Shown one piece after another: positions 33,603 through 43,630 of a stretch of DNA of 64,000 nucleotides. The notes under the pieces are model-generated. The model made no database searches. It saw nothing but the letters and a program-made list of their open reading frames with translations, and was not told the DNA's origin. The position numbers and the translations under genes were made by a program. Position 1 is the stretch's first letter, and every line of letters starts with the position of its first letter. Source of the stretch: Anaerocolumna sedimenticola (GTDB lineage Bacteria; Bacillota; Clostridia; Lachnospirales; Lachnospiraceae); the NCBI RefSeq assembly GCF_009931695.1, contig NZ_CP048000.1, positions 3,303,501 through 3,367,500 of the forward strand, written 5' to 3'.

Positions 33603-34580
33603 ATGAAAAATATTAAAGAGCATATCAGACAGAATCAGTTTAAACCGGTGTATTTGCTGTATGGATCAGAAAGTTATCTTAAGAAATTATATAAAGATAA
33701 GTTAAAGACAGCTATACTGGGAGAAAGCGATGAAATGAATTACTCCTATTTTGAAGGCAAAGGTGCGGAAGTTCCCAAAATAATCGCAGCAGCCGATACA
33801 TTGCCTTTTTTCAGCGATAGAAGATTGATTATCATTGAAAACAGCGGTTTATTTAAAAATCAGAATAACCTGGCTGATTATATAAAATCCATTCCGGAAA
33901 CCACCCATATAGTATTTGTGGAAACGGAAATTGATAAAAGGAACCGCTTATTTAAGGCTGTTAAAGATGCAGGTTCCATATCGGAAATGAACGGTATGGA
34001 TGAAAATAATTTGAAGCTGTGGATTACTTCTTTACTGGATAAGGAAAAAAAGAAAATTACAGGTGACAACATTCTGTATTTATTAAGTAAGACTGGAACC
34101 GACATGGAAAATATCCAGAACGAAGTGGAAAAATTAATCTGTTATGCTATGGACAGAGCGGTAATTACCTCTGAAGATATCGATGCTGTCTGTACAACCC
34201 AAATCAGCGGCAAGATATTTTTAATGATTGATGCCATTGGAAGCAGAAAACAGAAACAGGCTTTGGATTTATATTATGACTTGTTAGCTTTAAAAGAAAA
34301 ACCCATGTCAATCTTATTTTTAATTACCAGACAGTTTAATATACTGATTCAGGTAAAGGATTTGGCTGCTTTAGGTTACAATAACACCATAATCAGCCAG
34401 AAAACAGGCCTGATGCCTTTTACTATCGGCAAGTATCTGGGCCAGGGTAAGAATTTTACCATGAAGACCTTGAAAGAAGCCCTGCAAAGCTGTGCGGAGA
34501 TCGAGGAATTGATTAAAACCGGACGGTTAATGGATACGATTGGTGTAGAACTTCTGATTGTTAAGTACAGTGCCGCATAA
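33603..34580 (+). CDS. holA: DNA polymerase III delta subunit
   Basis: HolA is the clamp-loader subunit that opens the sliding clamp. The 325-residue form from ATG 33603 (MKNIKEHIRQNQFKPVYLLYG) is preferred, as AAAGG lies only one base before the alternative ATG 33591. Motifs: VYLLYGSESYLKKLY, DTLPFFSDRRLIIIENSG and QFNILIQVKDL. The N-terminal AAA-like fold lacks a Walker A, as expected. Directly downstream is a tRNA gene. Confidence 0.93.
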   Translation: MKNIKEHIRQNQFKPVYLLYGSESYLKKLYKDKLKTAILGESDEMNYSYFEGKGAEVPKIIAAADTLPFFSDRRLIIIENSGLFKNQNNLADYIKSIPETTHIVFVETEIDKRNRLFKAVKDAGSISEMNGMDENNLKLWITSLLDKEKKKITGDNILYLLSKTGTDMENIQNEVEKLICYAMDRAVITSEDIDAVCTTQISGKIFLMIDAIGSRKQKQALDLYYDLLALKEKPMSILFLITRQFNILIQVKDLAALGYNNTIISQKTGLMPFTIGKYLGQGKNFTMKTLKEALQSCAEIEELIKTGRLMDTIGVELLIVKYSAA

Positions 34581-34606
34581 ACAATAGCATAAATTAATAA
34601 TAATCT

Positions 34607-34694
34607 GGAGAAGTACCCAAGTGGTTGAAGGGTCCGCACTCGAAATGCGGTAGGTCGGGCAACCGGCGCATGGGTTCAAATCCCATCTTCTCCG
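34607..34694 (+). tRNA. tRNA-Ser (anticodon CGA)
   Basis: Acceptor GGAGAAG pairs with CTTCTCC and discriminator G at 34694. The anticodon loop is CTCGAAA, the long variable arm is TAGGTCGGGCAACCGGCG, and the T loop is GGTTCAAATCC. The 88-base length and long variable arm fit serine. CCA is not encoded. Confidence 0.96.
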
Positions 34695-34930
34695 TCAATC
34701 AAAATGAAACAAAAGGATTTGAGCCATTACGGTTTAAGTCTTTTTGTTTTTGTGGCATTTATCCTATCCTGATCGTTCTTTTTATATACTTAAAAAACGG
34801 GGCGCACAAAAAGAGTACATTTCGCCAAGGATATACTTTCCCGTCGAACATACCGGCCTAAATTTAATTTAATACAAACAATGACAGCGTGTCAGCTTTC
34901 TGGCACTTTGTTCTTTTCATAGGAGGAGAC

Positions 34931-36184
34931 ATGAAAAATTTTTTATTAAAACACCATTTATTGCGTACACTTGTCGAGTTACGAGGTAATCCACGGGCTT
35001 GTGTTTACACAGAACCGATGTGGGGGTTATCCATGAACCTATGTCTGCCATATGCCACGGTTTACATGCTGACATTTGGTATGAGTGACGTACAAGTGGG
35101 ATTGGTGACTTCTATTTATATGTTTTCCCAAATGGTTTTTGCTTTTCTTTCCGGAATTATCGTAGATAAGATGGGGCGCAGGCTGAGCACCATGGTATTT
35201 GATTTCCTGGCATGGAGCTTACCATGTCTGATTTGGGCATCCAGTCAGGGCTTCTGGTTCTTCGCCGTAGCGGCACTGTTAAACGGTACAATGAAGATAA
35301 CTACGGTATCCTGGGATTGTCTGCTGGTAGAGGATGCGCCAAGGGATAAAATAACTCAAATCTACTCTTGGGTCATCATCTGTGGGAATCTCTCAGCAAT
35401 CTTCGCACCGATATCTTCAATTTTAGTTGCGAAGCTGACATTGACACCGGCTATAAGAATACTCTACATCAATGCTTTTGTTATCATGACGGCAAAACTG
35501 CTTATATTATATAAGTTTTCCAAAGAAACAGCTGTTGGTAAAATCAGGCAGGAAGCGGCCCGAAAAATGTCATGGGGGGAGATGTTATCCGGCTACAAAG
35601 TTGCAATACGAATGATATTTACCTCGCGCGGGACGATATTTGCTATAATAATCAGTATATTGGTTGAGATTGTAGGAATGATTGGGATGACTTTCTGGCA
35701 AATTATTGCATCCCGCCGAATTGGGGTCCCGGATACGTTACTGCCCATCTTCCCAATGGTACGGAGTATATTATCTATCCTGCTTTTCTTTACAGTTATC
35801 TCTCATATTAAGCAATCGAAGTTAAAATGGCCGTTATTTGGTGGTTTTCTCAGTGCCATCATTGGCTGCTTATTGCTGATAACCATATCAAACACCGGGG
35901 TATGGGGGTATGTAATCTTATTCGTTTCGTTATTGTTTGAAGCATTGGGTTCAGCCGTATTAAACACACTCAGGGAGTCACTGGTAGCCATACATGTTAA
36001 TCCGAATGAACGTTCAGGAATTATGGCCCTACTTCAGACAACAGTTATGTTGGTGAGTGTACCCTTTGGTTACATAGGCGGACTACTTAGTGATATTTCG
36101 AGGGTATTGCCCTTTGTTCTAAGTATTGCCCTGCTGCTGTCAGGTATTTTGGCTACCTCTATATTTTACCGAGGTAAAAACTAA
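34931..36184 (+). CDS. Major facilitator superfamily transporter
   Basis: The 417-residue protein starting at ATG 34931 (AGGAGGAGAC before it) has about 12 hydrophobic helices. The MFS signature after helix 2 is present as GIIVDKMGRRLSTMVFD. The N-terminal cytoplasmic extension is about 40 residues. Substrate is unknown; family members are mostly drug or sugar exporters. It has no neighbouring regulator. Confidence 0.85.
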   Translation: MKNFLLKHHLLRTLVELRGNPRACVYTEPMWGLSMNLCLPYATVYMLTFGMSDVQVGLVTSIYMFSQMVFAFLSGIIVDKMGRRLSTMVFDFLAWSLPCLIWASSQGFWFFAVAALLNGTMKITTVSWDCLLVEDAPRDKITQIYSWVIICGNLSAIFAPISSILVAKLTLTPAIRILYINAFVIMTAKLLILYKFSKETAVGKIRQEAARKMSWGEMLSGYKVAIRMIFTSRGTIFAIIISILVEIVGMIGMTFWQIIASRRIGVPDTLLPIFPMVRSILSILLFFTVISHIKQSKLKWPLFGGFLSAIIGCLLLITISNTGVWGYVILFVSLLFEALGSAVLNTLRESLVAIHVNPNERSGIMALLQTTVMLVSVPFGYIGGLLSDISRVLPFVLSIALLLSGILATSIFYRGKN

Positions 36185-36258
36185 ACAATGGAAGCAGTGG
36201 TAGCCTTTCGTTTTTCCTTTTCACAAAATATCTGTTAAACATAAACTATTTTCTGAAT

Positions 36259-36297
36259 ATTGAGTGAGACACATGTCTGCATTGGCAATCACTCATG
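36259..36297. terminator. Hairpin between converging genes
   Basis: TTGAGTGA pairs with TCACTCATGAA around a short ACATGT inner stem. Just upstream, AACTATTTTCTGAATAT (36245-36261) resembles a fragment of the MITE-like repeat's left arm. Confidence 0.4.
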
Positions 36298-36312
36298 AAA
36301 TTGATACAACAG

Positions 36313-36906
36313 TTACTTAATGAGTACTGCCATTGCAGCTATGTCATGAGAGGCCATTTCAAATTTTGATTTTTCTATCAAAATGTTTCCGCCGGTCATA
36401 ATGTATGACGGCATAACTCTAATGCTGCCATAATATATTTCGGTACCCCGGAGTTTGTACGTAGATATTGACGGAACAATGTTTTTCTTAAGGGATTTTT
36501 TGGTTATCATATTAAAAGACTTTTTTGCTACATCACCCATTAACAGAATGACTTTGACATTGGAAAATAAATTTATTTCTTTCTCCAAAAACGGTAAGCT
36601 GTTCTCAATGCTGCTTTTTTCTATGGTATATTCATATTTTGGACTTTTAACGGCATTAGTAATATAAACACCCATCTCCAATATATCACTGATAGAGGAT
36701 ATGGGGAGTCCGGCTTTCTGAAATAATGGAATCGTAGTTTTTAAATAGTCTGCATCATCGTCTCCATAGAAGTCTTGATTAGGATCTTCAGGAACAACTT
36801 CGTTAATCATAATTGCCTGGATTTTTTCCGGATTTATTTCCAGATCATTAAATCTTAAATTAGTTTGAGTGGTAACAAGCTTTCGTAACTCCTCTTTAAT
36901 ATTCAT
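36313..36906 (-). CDS. Uracil-DNA-glycosylase-superfamily-like protein
   Basis: This 197-residue protein has features of the UDG superfamily: an N-terminal AIMINEVVPEDPNQDFYGD (loop following strand 1), GVYITNAVKSPK, VKVILLMGDVAKKSFN and a C-terminal VMPSYIMTGGN in place of the HPS-type loop. The catalytic residues are not those of classical family 1 enzymes, so it may act on another substrate or not be active. AGGAGGATAATA precedes the start. No linked gene. Confidence 0.65.
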   Translation of the reverse strand: MNIKEELRKLVTTQTNLRFNDLEINPEKIQAIMINEVVPEDPNQDFYGDDDADYLKTTIPLFQKAGLPISSISDILEMGVYITNAVKSPKYEYTIEKSSIENSLPFLEKEINLFSNVKVILLMGDVAKKSFNMITKKSLKKNIVPSISTYKLRGTEIYYGSIRVMPSYIMTGGNILIEKSKFEMASHDIAAMAVLIK

Positions 36907-37035
36907 TATTATCCTCCTATTTTTTAAACAAGGTATGATAAGGTTATACTATCATATTAAACCTGACAATAGCATGTCAACATATAAACGAATGTTAAAA
37001 ATACTCTCAAAAAAAATATAGGAATCGCTGCCCGT

Positions 37036-37722
37036 TTATAACTCACATATTTTATAAAGTTCGTGTAAATCCGAAATAACATAAGTGCTTTTTATATCTT
37101 CAGACCCAGCCTGTGATTTTTTATTAAACCAGCAGGTATCTATATCCGCAAGAATTCCCCCTTTGATATCAGTATTAAGGGAATCCCCGATAATAAGGGA
37201 ATCCTTCCGGTCAAAATCTGTAATATGGCCGGTAACATAATCAAAAAATTCTTTCTGAGGTTTTTGATAACCTATACTTTCGGAAGTAAAAATATCTTCA
37301 AACAAATCATATAATCGACTCTGTTTTAATCGTTTTACCTGAGTAATGGTAACACCGTTGGTTACAACAAAGTTCCGGTGGGTTTTCGACAGGGTATGGC
37401 ACACCTCTAAGGCACCGTCTATCAGCTGATGTCCGTTACCTAGAAGTTCCCGGTAATGACTTTCCCATTCGCTGCCGTCAACCGTTTTACCAAGTTTGCC
37501 CATGGTCTTTGAAAATCTTGTATTTAATACTTCTTTTAATGGTATGATACCATTTTCATAAGCAGTCCATAATTGTTTGTTCACGGAATGGTACAGAGTA
37601 AAGATTTCATTGGTAAATGTAATACCTTGGCCGGTGAATAGTTTATATAAAGAATCGGCTTCATTCGCAGCAAAGTCTAAGAGGGTATCGTCTAAATCAA
37701 AGAGTAGTATTTTATATTTCAT
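37036..37722 (-). CDS. HAD-superfamily nucleotidase, YjjG-like
   Basis: This 228-residue HAD hydrolase has motif I LLFDLDDTLLDF, motif II VVTNGVT, motif III Lys in GYQKPQKEFFD and motif IV IIGDSLNTDIKGG. This is the pattern of YjjG/YfnB pyrimidine nucleotidases, which remove phosphate from damaged or non-canonical nucleotides. GGAAAGG precedes the start. Family sure; substrate inferred. Confidence 0.85.
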   Translation of the reverse strand: MKYKILLFDLDDTLLDFAANEADSLYKLFTGQGITFTNEIFTLYHSVNKQLWTAYENGIIPLKEVLNTRFSKTMGKLGKTVDGSEWESHYRELLGNGHQLIDGALEVCHTLSKTHRNFVVTNGVTITQVKRLKQSRLYDLFEDIFTSESIGYQKPQKEFFDYVTGHITDFDRKDSLIIGDSLNTDIKGGILADIDTCWFNKKSQAGSEDIKSTYVISDLHELYKICEL

Positions 37723-37919
37723 GCGTATTCCTTTCCAATAATTTATTGAAGTATTTTATAGTTCTGTAATTTCTGCTATTATAACATGATTTAGATAATA
37801 AGGAAATGATAACGGGATTAATTGGGTTTGGAATATTTTTTGCTTATACTACTAAATACTATGTTGATTTTTAAAATGTAACATCACACCGTAAAGCCAT
37901 AAGTAGAATCATTAAAGTA

Positions 37920-37970
37920 AAAGTGCTGCTCTTTGGAGATTTCTAAGAACAGCACTTTATTATTTTTACA
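37920..37970. terminator. Terminator-like hairpin upstream of lhr
   Basis: AAAGTGCTGCTCTT pairs with AAGAACAGCACTTT, followed by ATTATTTTT. The surrounding 37723-38138 gap has no other feature I can support apart from a TATACT promoter-like hexamer near 38035. Confidence 0.6.
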
Positions 37971-38138
37971 AACAGTGAGATTAAATAAATGACATTATAT
38001 TGAAAGTACTTTTGAAGTTTTCGTATATATGTTATACTAAAAACTAAGTTGATTGTTCGAAATGATAAATATTAGTGTAGGAGCAGTTGTGTCGGGATAA
38101 AGAAAAGAAAAAAATAAACCTGACAGGAGGATAATTTT

Positions 38139-41100
38139 ATGGAATCAGATTCTCTAAAGCTTTTTAGTCAGTATACAAGTGATTGGTTTACCAACTCCCT
38201 TGGGGGCCCCACAGCGGTACAAAAGGCAGCCTGGCCCGCCATAGCAGGCGGTGGGGATACTCTGGTATCGGCACCTACCGGAACAGGAAAGACACTGTCA
38301 GCCTTTCTGGTATTTATCGACAGGCTGAAAGCACAGGCCAGGGAAGGTACTTTAAAGCAGGAACTGCAGCTAATCTATGTATCCCCGTTAAAAGCTCTGG
38401 CAGGAGATATCCGCGAAAATCTGCGGCGCCCTTTGGCAGGAATAAAAAATGAGGAACGGAAACAAGAAGGTAAAGAACCGACGGATTTGGATATTGCCAT
38501 CCGGACCGGTGATACACCCCAGAACGAACGGCGCAGGATGATAAAAACTCCGCCTCATATACTAATTACCACACCGGAATCTTTATACCTGATGCTGACC
38601 GGCAAAACAGGACAGGTTATCCTGCAAACGGCACGCTATATAATCATAGATGAACTCCATGCACTGATCGACTCCAAAAGGGGAGCTCACTTAATGCTTT
38701 CCATTGCCAGGCTGGACAAGCTATGTCAAAATAAGCTGCAAAGAATCGGACTTTCAGCAACCATTGAACCGTTAAGCCGTGCCGCCGAATATTTATCCCC
38801 GGATCCCGTGACTCTTGTAGCCCCGAAGATGGAGAAAGAGATAAAATTTATCATAACCAGTCCTTTCGCTGAGAAAAAGCCATTAAGCCGGGACCCGATC
38901 TGGCAGGAACTTGCCGGTACCGTCTATGCTTACTGTAAAGATACGAAAAGTGTCATCGCATTTGTGGAGGGCCGGATGTATGCAGAAAAACTGGCCTACT
39001 ATGTTAACCAGTTAGGAGGAGAGGGTTTTGCAAGAACCCACCATGGAAGCTTATCCAAAGAGCAGCGCTTTGAAGTGGAGCAGTCGCTTCGAAACGGGGA
39101 ATTGCGCTTATTGTGTGCCACTTCCTCCATGGAACTTGGAATTGATGTAGGCGATATCGATCAGGTATTTCAGATTGGCTGTCCCCGATCCATTTCCAGT
39201 ACCCTGCAGAGATTGGGCCGTGCCGGACATAATCCCGGACGTGTCAGTGTAATGCATATGTTTCCGCGGGCGGCAGCAGAAAGTTTGTATTGCGGAATGA
39301 CTGCAGAAACAGCAAGAAATGGGGGAGTGGAGTACTCCCATCCCCCCAGACTATGTCTTGATGTATTGGCCCAGCATTTGGTGTCCATGTCGGTTAACGG
39401 CGGATACGGCTTGGATGAAGTTATGGAACTTTTGCCCCGTGCTTATCCTTTCCGGGAGGTAACCAGGGAGGATGTACACGATGTATTATGTATGCTGGCC
39501 GGGGATTATGAACATGACCGTGATATACCGGTCCGGCCCAGGCTTCTTTATGACAGAATACATGGATATGCAGAAGGAGATACTTACAGCCGGATGCTGG
39601 CGGTATCCACAGGAGGTACCATACCGGACAAGGGTTTGTATAACGTAAAAACTGAAAACGGAGTAAAACTTGGTGAACTGGATGAAGAATTTGTTTATGA
39701 GTCCAGAATCGGGGACCGGTTCTTATTGGGTACTTTTGCCTGGAAAATTGCAAGTGTACAAAAAGATACGGTTATCGTTTCCCCTGCAGCGGTTTCCGGT
39801 GCCAGACTGCCGTTCTGGAAAGGAGAAATAAAAGGCCGGAGTATGCAGACCGGTATTGCCTTTGGAAAGATCTTTAACAAATTAGAGATTGCTTATAGGT
39901 CTCATGAGCTTGAAAATGAATTAAAAAGACTTGGACTTGATGAGGAAGCAGCGTCTGATGCCGGAGATTATATAAAACGTCAGATAGAAGCGACCGGAGG
40001 ACTGCCGGATAATTCCACTATCATCATTGAACATTTTAAGGATGAAACTGGTTATCAGATGATGGTACACTCCGTATTTGGGCGACAGATAAACAGTCCT
40101 CTTGCAATTCTTGCAGGGGAAGCTGCCAGAAATGAATTGAACATGAATATTAATTACGTGGATGATGATGACGGTTTTTTGCTGCTGCCCTATGGGGATG
40201 AAGCAGTTCCGGAAGGACTGCTATACCGGATACGTCCGGATTCGGCAAAATCCACACTTGCAGCACTTCTTCCGGCCACACCATTGTTTAACATGAACTT
40301 TCGCTACAATTCCGCCAGGGCATTGATGATGGGAGTTAGAAAAGCCGGACGTCAGCCTTTATGGGTGCAGCGGATTCGAAGTGCAGAAATGCTGGATTCC
40401 CTGGTCAAAGTGGAGAAACATCCGTTAATTAGGGAAACGAAGCGGGAGTGTCTGGAGGATTATTGGGATCTGCCGGGAGTTGAGAGGGTTTTACAAGGAA
40501 TACAGGCCGGTACTATCCAAATCCGGGAAATGTATCTGGAAACACCGTCTCCTATGTCAATGCTTTTACGGCAGCAGACGGAAGCCTCCATGATGTACGA
40601 TTATGCACCAACCCCTGTTGGCATCCAGGTTGCGGCGAAAGAAGCGTTAGAACAGGCACAGGTTACAGTACCGGAACCGGAAGTGCTGGCTAAGGTATCT
40701 GAGCGGAAAAAGCTTCCGGAAGATGAAAAGCAGCTCCATTCTCTGTTAATGGCAGAAGGGGATTTGATTGCCGGGGAACTTGCGGTACCTATCGAATGGC
40801 TGGTTAGTCTGGTAAAACAGGGGAAAGCCATGTATATTGAACCGGGTTTATGGATAGCAGCAGAACATAAAGACAGATACCATGCCGCATTGGAAGAAGG
40901 AGATAAGAATTCCAGGATGTTCATTGTCCGCAAGGTTTTAAGATATCGGGGAGTATTTACGGCTGAACAAATCGGTGAACGTTACTTCTGGACGGAAGAA
41001 ACTGCAAGGGAGGTACTGAATGATCTTTCCCAGCAAAAACTGGTTATAGAAAGGGAAGGCCTATATTATCATGGGGAACTGTATGACCGTGCACAAAGAG

Positions 41101-42266
41101 AAACGGTTAAACAACGGCGCATACAGGTTAAAACCCTGCCGTCGGAAAGTTATGCCGCTTTTTTTGCAAACCGTATTTACAGAATGGGACCGCCTTTGGA
41201 ACAGTTAAAAAATGCCCTGCCTGTACTTTGTGATCAGTCATATCCTGCTGCTATGTGGGAGAATATAATTTTTCCAGCCAGAGTTATAGGATACAGAGCA
41301 GAGCTGTTGGATACCCTCCTTTCACAAGGAATCGTATTCTGGAAAATTTCTGCGGATGGAGGGCTTAGTTTTCATTTGTATGACGATATCGATTGGGATG
41401 CTGACTTATCGAGTGTTGCGGCTTCTTTGGACGGAGATGAGAAAATCCTGTATGAAGCCTTATTAAAACGGGGTGCCAGCTTTATGCAAAGACTTTCCCC
41501 GCTTATAGAGGGAGGTTCTCCATACAATAGTCTGCTTACTCTTGCTGAAAAAGGACTCGTTTTTGCAGACAGTTTTCTGCCGGTACGCATGTGGCAAATG
41601 AAAGACAAAATGGAGAAAGCTTCCCCAAGGCAAAGAGTCAGCGCCAGGAGTAAAGCGCTCACAACCGGAAGATGGGAAGTATTAAGGCCTATAAAACAGT
41701 TAACCATGGAACAGCAGTTGGAGCGGGTATTTGACCGTGCGGTCCTTATATGCCGTGAAACAGCAAAAGATATTAATTGGACGGCAGCACTGGAAGTATT
41801 GCGTGTATGGGAGTATACCGGTCGTGTACGGAGAGGATATTTTATTGAAGGCCTTTCCGGCATGCAGTATATTAGAGAAAAAGATTATGGTGGAACAATC
41901 CTGGCATTGGAACAACCTGTGAATCAAATTGTATGGCTTACAGCAGCAGACCCGGCGCAACCTTGGGGAAAGATACTGCCTCATAAACCGGAGAGGGCTT
42001 TTATCAATGTAATTGGAACTGCGGTAGCCTTACGTGCGGGTATACCAATAGCCGTATTCGAAAAACAGGGTAAAGTGCTCCGGATTTTTGAGGAAGAATT
42101 TTTGTCAGAGGCTCTTATTGAATTTACCCGTTATTTTTCAGAACGCCGGCTGTTTCCGGTGCTTAACCGGATAACCGTAAAACAATATCCCGAGGGAGCA
42201 GCAAGAGTCCTGTCGGAGGCAGGATTTATCAGGGAAATGCAGGACTATACCTTGTACCGCAAATAA
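38139..42266 (+). CDS. lhr: Lhr-family ATP-dependent helicase
   Basis: This 1375-residue superfamily 2 helicase has motif I SAPTGTGKTLSAF, Ia YVSPLKALAGDI, II IIDELHALIDSKRG, III GLSATI and V/VI TSSMELGIDVGDID, QRLGRAGHNPG. The Lhr winged-helix and beta-barrel core follows, and then a long C-terminal region as in full-length Lhr. Lhr unwinds DNA and RNA-DNA hybrids and is linked to DNA repair. AGGAGGATAATTTT precedes the ATG. The gene is visibly richer in G+C than its neighbours and stands alone, which may mean it was acquired by transfer. Confidence 0.94.
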   Translation: MESDSLKLFSQYTSDWFTNSLGGPTAVQKAAWPAIAGGGDTLVSAPTGTGKTLSAFLVFIDRLKAQAREGTLKQELQLIYVSPLKALAGDIRENLRRPLAGIKNEERKQEGKEPTDLDIAIRTGDTPQNERRRMIKTPPHILITTPESLYLMLTGKTGQVILQTARYIIIDELHALIDSKRGAHLMLSIARLDKLCQNKLQRIGLSATIEPLSRAAEYLSPDPVTLVAPKMEKEIKFIITSPFAEKKPLSRDPIWQELAGTVYAYCKDTKSVIAFVEGRMYAEKLAYYVNQLGGEGFARTHHGSLSKEQRFEVEQSLRNGELRLLCATSSMELGIDVGDIDQVFQIGCPRSISSTLQRLGRAGHNPGRVSVMHMFPRAAAESLYCGMTAETARNGGVEYSHPPRLCLDVLAQHLVSMSVNGGYGLDEVMELLPRAYPFREVTREDVHDVLCMLAGDYEHDRDIPVRPRLLYDRIHGYAEGDTYSRMLAVSTGGTIPDKGLYNVKTENGVKLGELDEEFVYESRIGDRFLLGTFAWKIASVQKDTVIVSPAAVSGARLPFWKGEIKGRSMQTGIAFGKIFNKLEIAYRSHELENELKRLGLDEEAASDAGDYIKRQIEATGGLPDNSTIIIEHFKDETGYQMMVHSVFGRQINSPLAILAGEAARNELNMNINYVDDDDGFLLLPYGDEAVPEGLLYRIRPDSAKSTLAALLPATPLFNMNFRYNSARALMMGVRKAGRQPLWVQRIRSAEMLDSLVKVEKHPLIRETKRECLEDYWDLPGVERVLQGIQAGTIQIREMYLETPSPMSMLLRQQTEASMMYDYAPTPVGIQVAAKEALEQAQVTVPEPEVLAKVSERKKLPEDEKQLHSLLMAEGDLIAGELAVPIEWLVSLVKQGKAMYIEPGLWIAAEHKDRYHAALEEGDKNSRMFIVRKVLRYRGVFTAEQIGERYFWTEETAREVLNDLSQQKLVIEREGLYYHGELYDRAQRETVKQRRIQVKTLPSESYAAFFANRIYRMGPPLEQLKNALPVLCDQSYPAAMWENIIFPARVIGYRAELLDTLLSQGIVFWKISADGGLSFHLYDDIDWDADLSSVAASLDGDEKILYEALLKRGASFMQRLSPLIEGGSPYNSLLTLAEKGLVFADSFLPVRMWQMKDKMEKASPRQRVSARSKALTTGRWEVLRPIKQLTMEQQLERVFDRAVLICRETAKDINWTAALEVLRVWEYTGRVRRGYFIEGLSGMQYIREKDYGGTILALEQPVNQIVWLTAADPAQPWGKILPHKPERAFINVIGTAVALRAGIPIAVFEKQGKVLRIFEEEFLSEALIEFTRYFSERRLFPVLNRITVKQYPEGAARVLSEAGFIREMQDYTLYRK

Positions 42267-42484
42267 TATCTAATATAATTATAATAATATTACAAATATT
42301 ACCTATGTTAACTGATGAGCGTTTTGCCCAATACGGATATTACTTGACGTTCCGTATTTAAAATTTAAATCGGTTATGGAACCCATAATTATATTTGGCA
42401 TATATTATATTGACAAATTACGCTATGAATTGACAGAATTCCTTGGTGTATAAATATGCCAATATATTATAAAGGAGAGTTATT
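42267..42484. promoter_or_regulatory. Promoter region of the BclA-like gene, with an inverted repeat
   Basis: TTGGCATAT (about 42396) and ATATGCCAA (about 42454) are inverted copies, each followed by or overlapping ATATATTATA. TTGACA occurs twice between them. This may be an operator, or paired promoter elements. Confidence 0.35.
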
Positions 42485-43468
42485 ATGGGAAATATAGCTT
42501 TACAGATAGAACGTACACTTTTAGGAAATATAGGTCCTTCGGAAAATGTTATATTTGATTTGGTGTCACATTCCACAGGAGATATAGACTACGATAATAC
42601 AACGGGTGTCATTACTTTCAATGAGGCGGGAAGATATGTGGTAAATTGGTTCGTTGTAACACAATCATCCAGTTATGCAAATGGTGTGGTACTTGTACTG
42701 ACATCTTCCGAGGGAGACCTTATAACAGGTAATTCAAACATGAAATCAGGTCAGGTGATGGGTATCGGAATCATTGAAATTACAACGGTTCCGGCCACAC
42801 TCTCCTTAATAAATGCAGCTACGGGAAATTATTATTATTCCGACCAGATTCCAATTAAAGCATCACTGGCTGTAACAAGGGATGATATAACAGAACCTGC
42901 AAATATGTACTGTTTTGCAGTCGATCAGCTTATCAATATACTTTCCCAGATGATTACGACGTATGGAACCAATACATGGACAATATATTCAGAGTCACTT
43001 GCTTCTTACTCAGGTGTACCGCTTGATTTATATACTGCACCGGGTGCACAGAAACCGGGTCTTTTACGATTAATGGATGCTAATAATGACTTTGAAATAA
43101 TACCGATTGAAAACATTACCGTTATTTATCCCGGAGATGGAACGGTATATAATCCTGGGTTTACCTACCTGACTCCGCCGGATCCCCTGCCGGTAAGCTG
43201 CTACTCAGATTTGTTTGCAGCGATTCAATCCTATCTCACCATCGGTACACCGGTAGAAATGAGACTTGGTCCGACAATTTCAGCCTCCGGTGATGTTTAC
43301 CGTAACGAATTTGGAGTCGTGGTTCTTTCCGATGCGGACGGGAATACACCAATTTTTATTGCTTCGCCCAAAATTCTCAGGATTTTTATAACCGGGACTC
43401 CGCCTGTTTTAAAACAGCCTGATGGCAGCAAAAAACCAAAGGTTGAAATTATAAAAAATATAAGCTAA
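42485..43468 (+). CDS. BclA C-terminal-domain-like surface protein without collagen repeats
   Basis: This 327-residue protein starts with a C1q/TNF-like jelly-roll domain of the BclA type (residues about 1-137: TGVITFNEAGRYVVNWFV, IGIIEITTVPATLSLINA, PIKASLAVTR). A second domain of about 170 residues follows (VDQLINILSQMITTYG, GLLRLMDANNDFEIIPIENI) that I do not recognise. BclA-type domains trimerise on exosporium filaments and usually follow Gly-X-Y repeats; there are none here. No signal peptide, as is normal for spore-surface proteins. AAAGGAGAG precedes the ATG. Spore localisation is inferred. Confidence 0.65.
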   Translation: MGNIALQIERTLLGNIGPSENVIFDLVSHSTGDIDYDNTTGVITFNEAGRYVVNWFVVTQSSSYANGVVLVLTSSEGDLITGNSNMKSGQVMGIGIIEITTVPATLSLINAATGNYYYSDQIPIKASLAVTRDDITEPANMYCFAVDQLINILSQMITTYGTNTWTIYSESLASYSGVPLDLYTAPGAQKPGLLRLMDANNDFEIIPIENITVIYPGDGTVYNPGFTYLTPPDPLPVSCYSDLFAAIQSYLTIGTPVEMRLGPTISASGDVYRNEFGVVVLSDADGNTPIFIASPKILRIFITGTPPVLKQPDGSKKPKVEIIKNIS

Positions 43469-43475
43469 ATGAATC

Positions 43476-43497
43476 AGGGGATGTTGTAACATCCCCT
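43476..43497 (+). terminator. Tight hairpin after the BclA-like gene
   Basis: AGGGGATGTT pairs perfectly with AACATCCCCT around GT. There is no T-run. Confidence 0.5.
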
Positions 43498-43630
43498 CAA
43501 ATATGAATACAAAGGAATTTTTAACAAACAAAGGAACATTGCGATAATTTTGTTTTATGTTTAGTAATGTAAATAATAACTATTCGTTGTAAAAACCATC
43601 TTTCCAAAAAAGATAAAAGGAGTGATAAAA

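Noticed and set aside
34625..34861. 78-codon open frame over the tRNA region
   Set aside because: It overlaps the tRNA-Ser gene and its downstream spacer and has no coding features.
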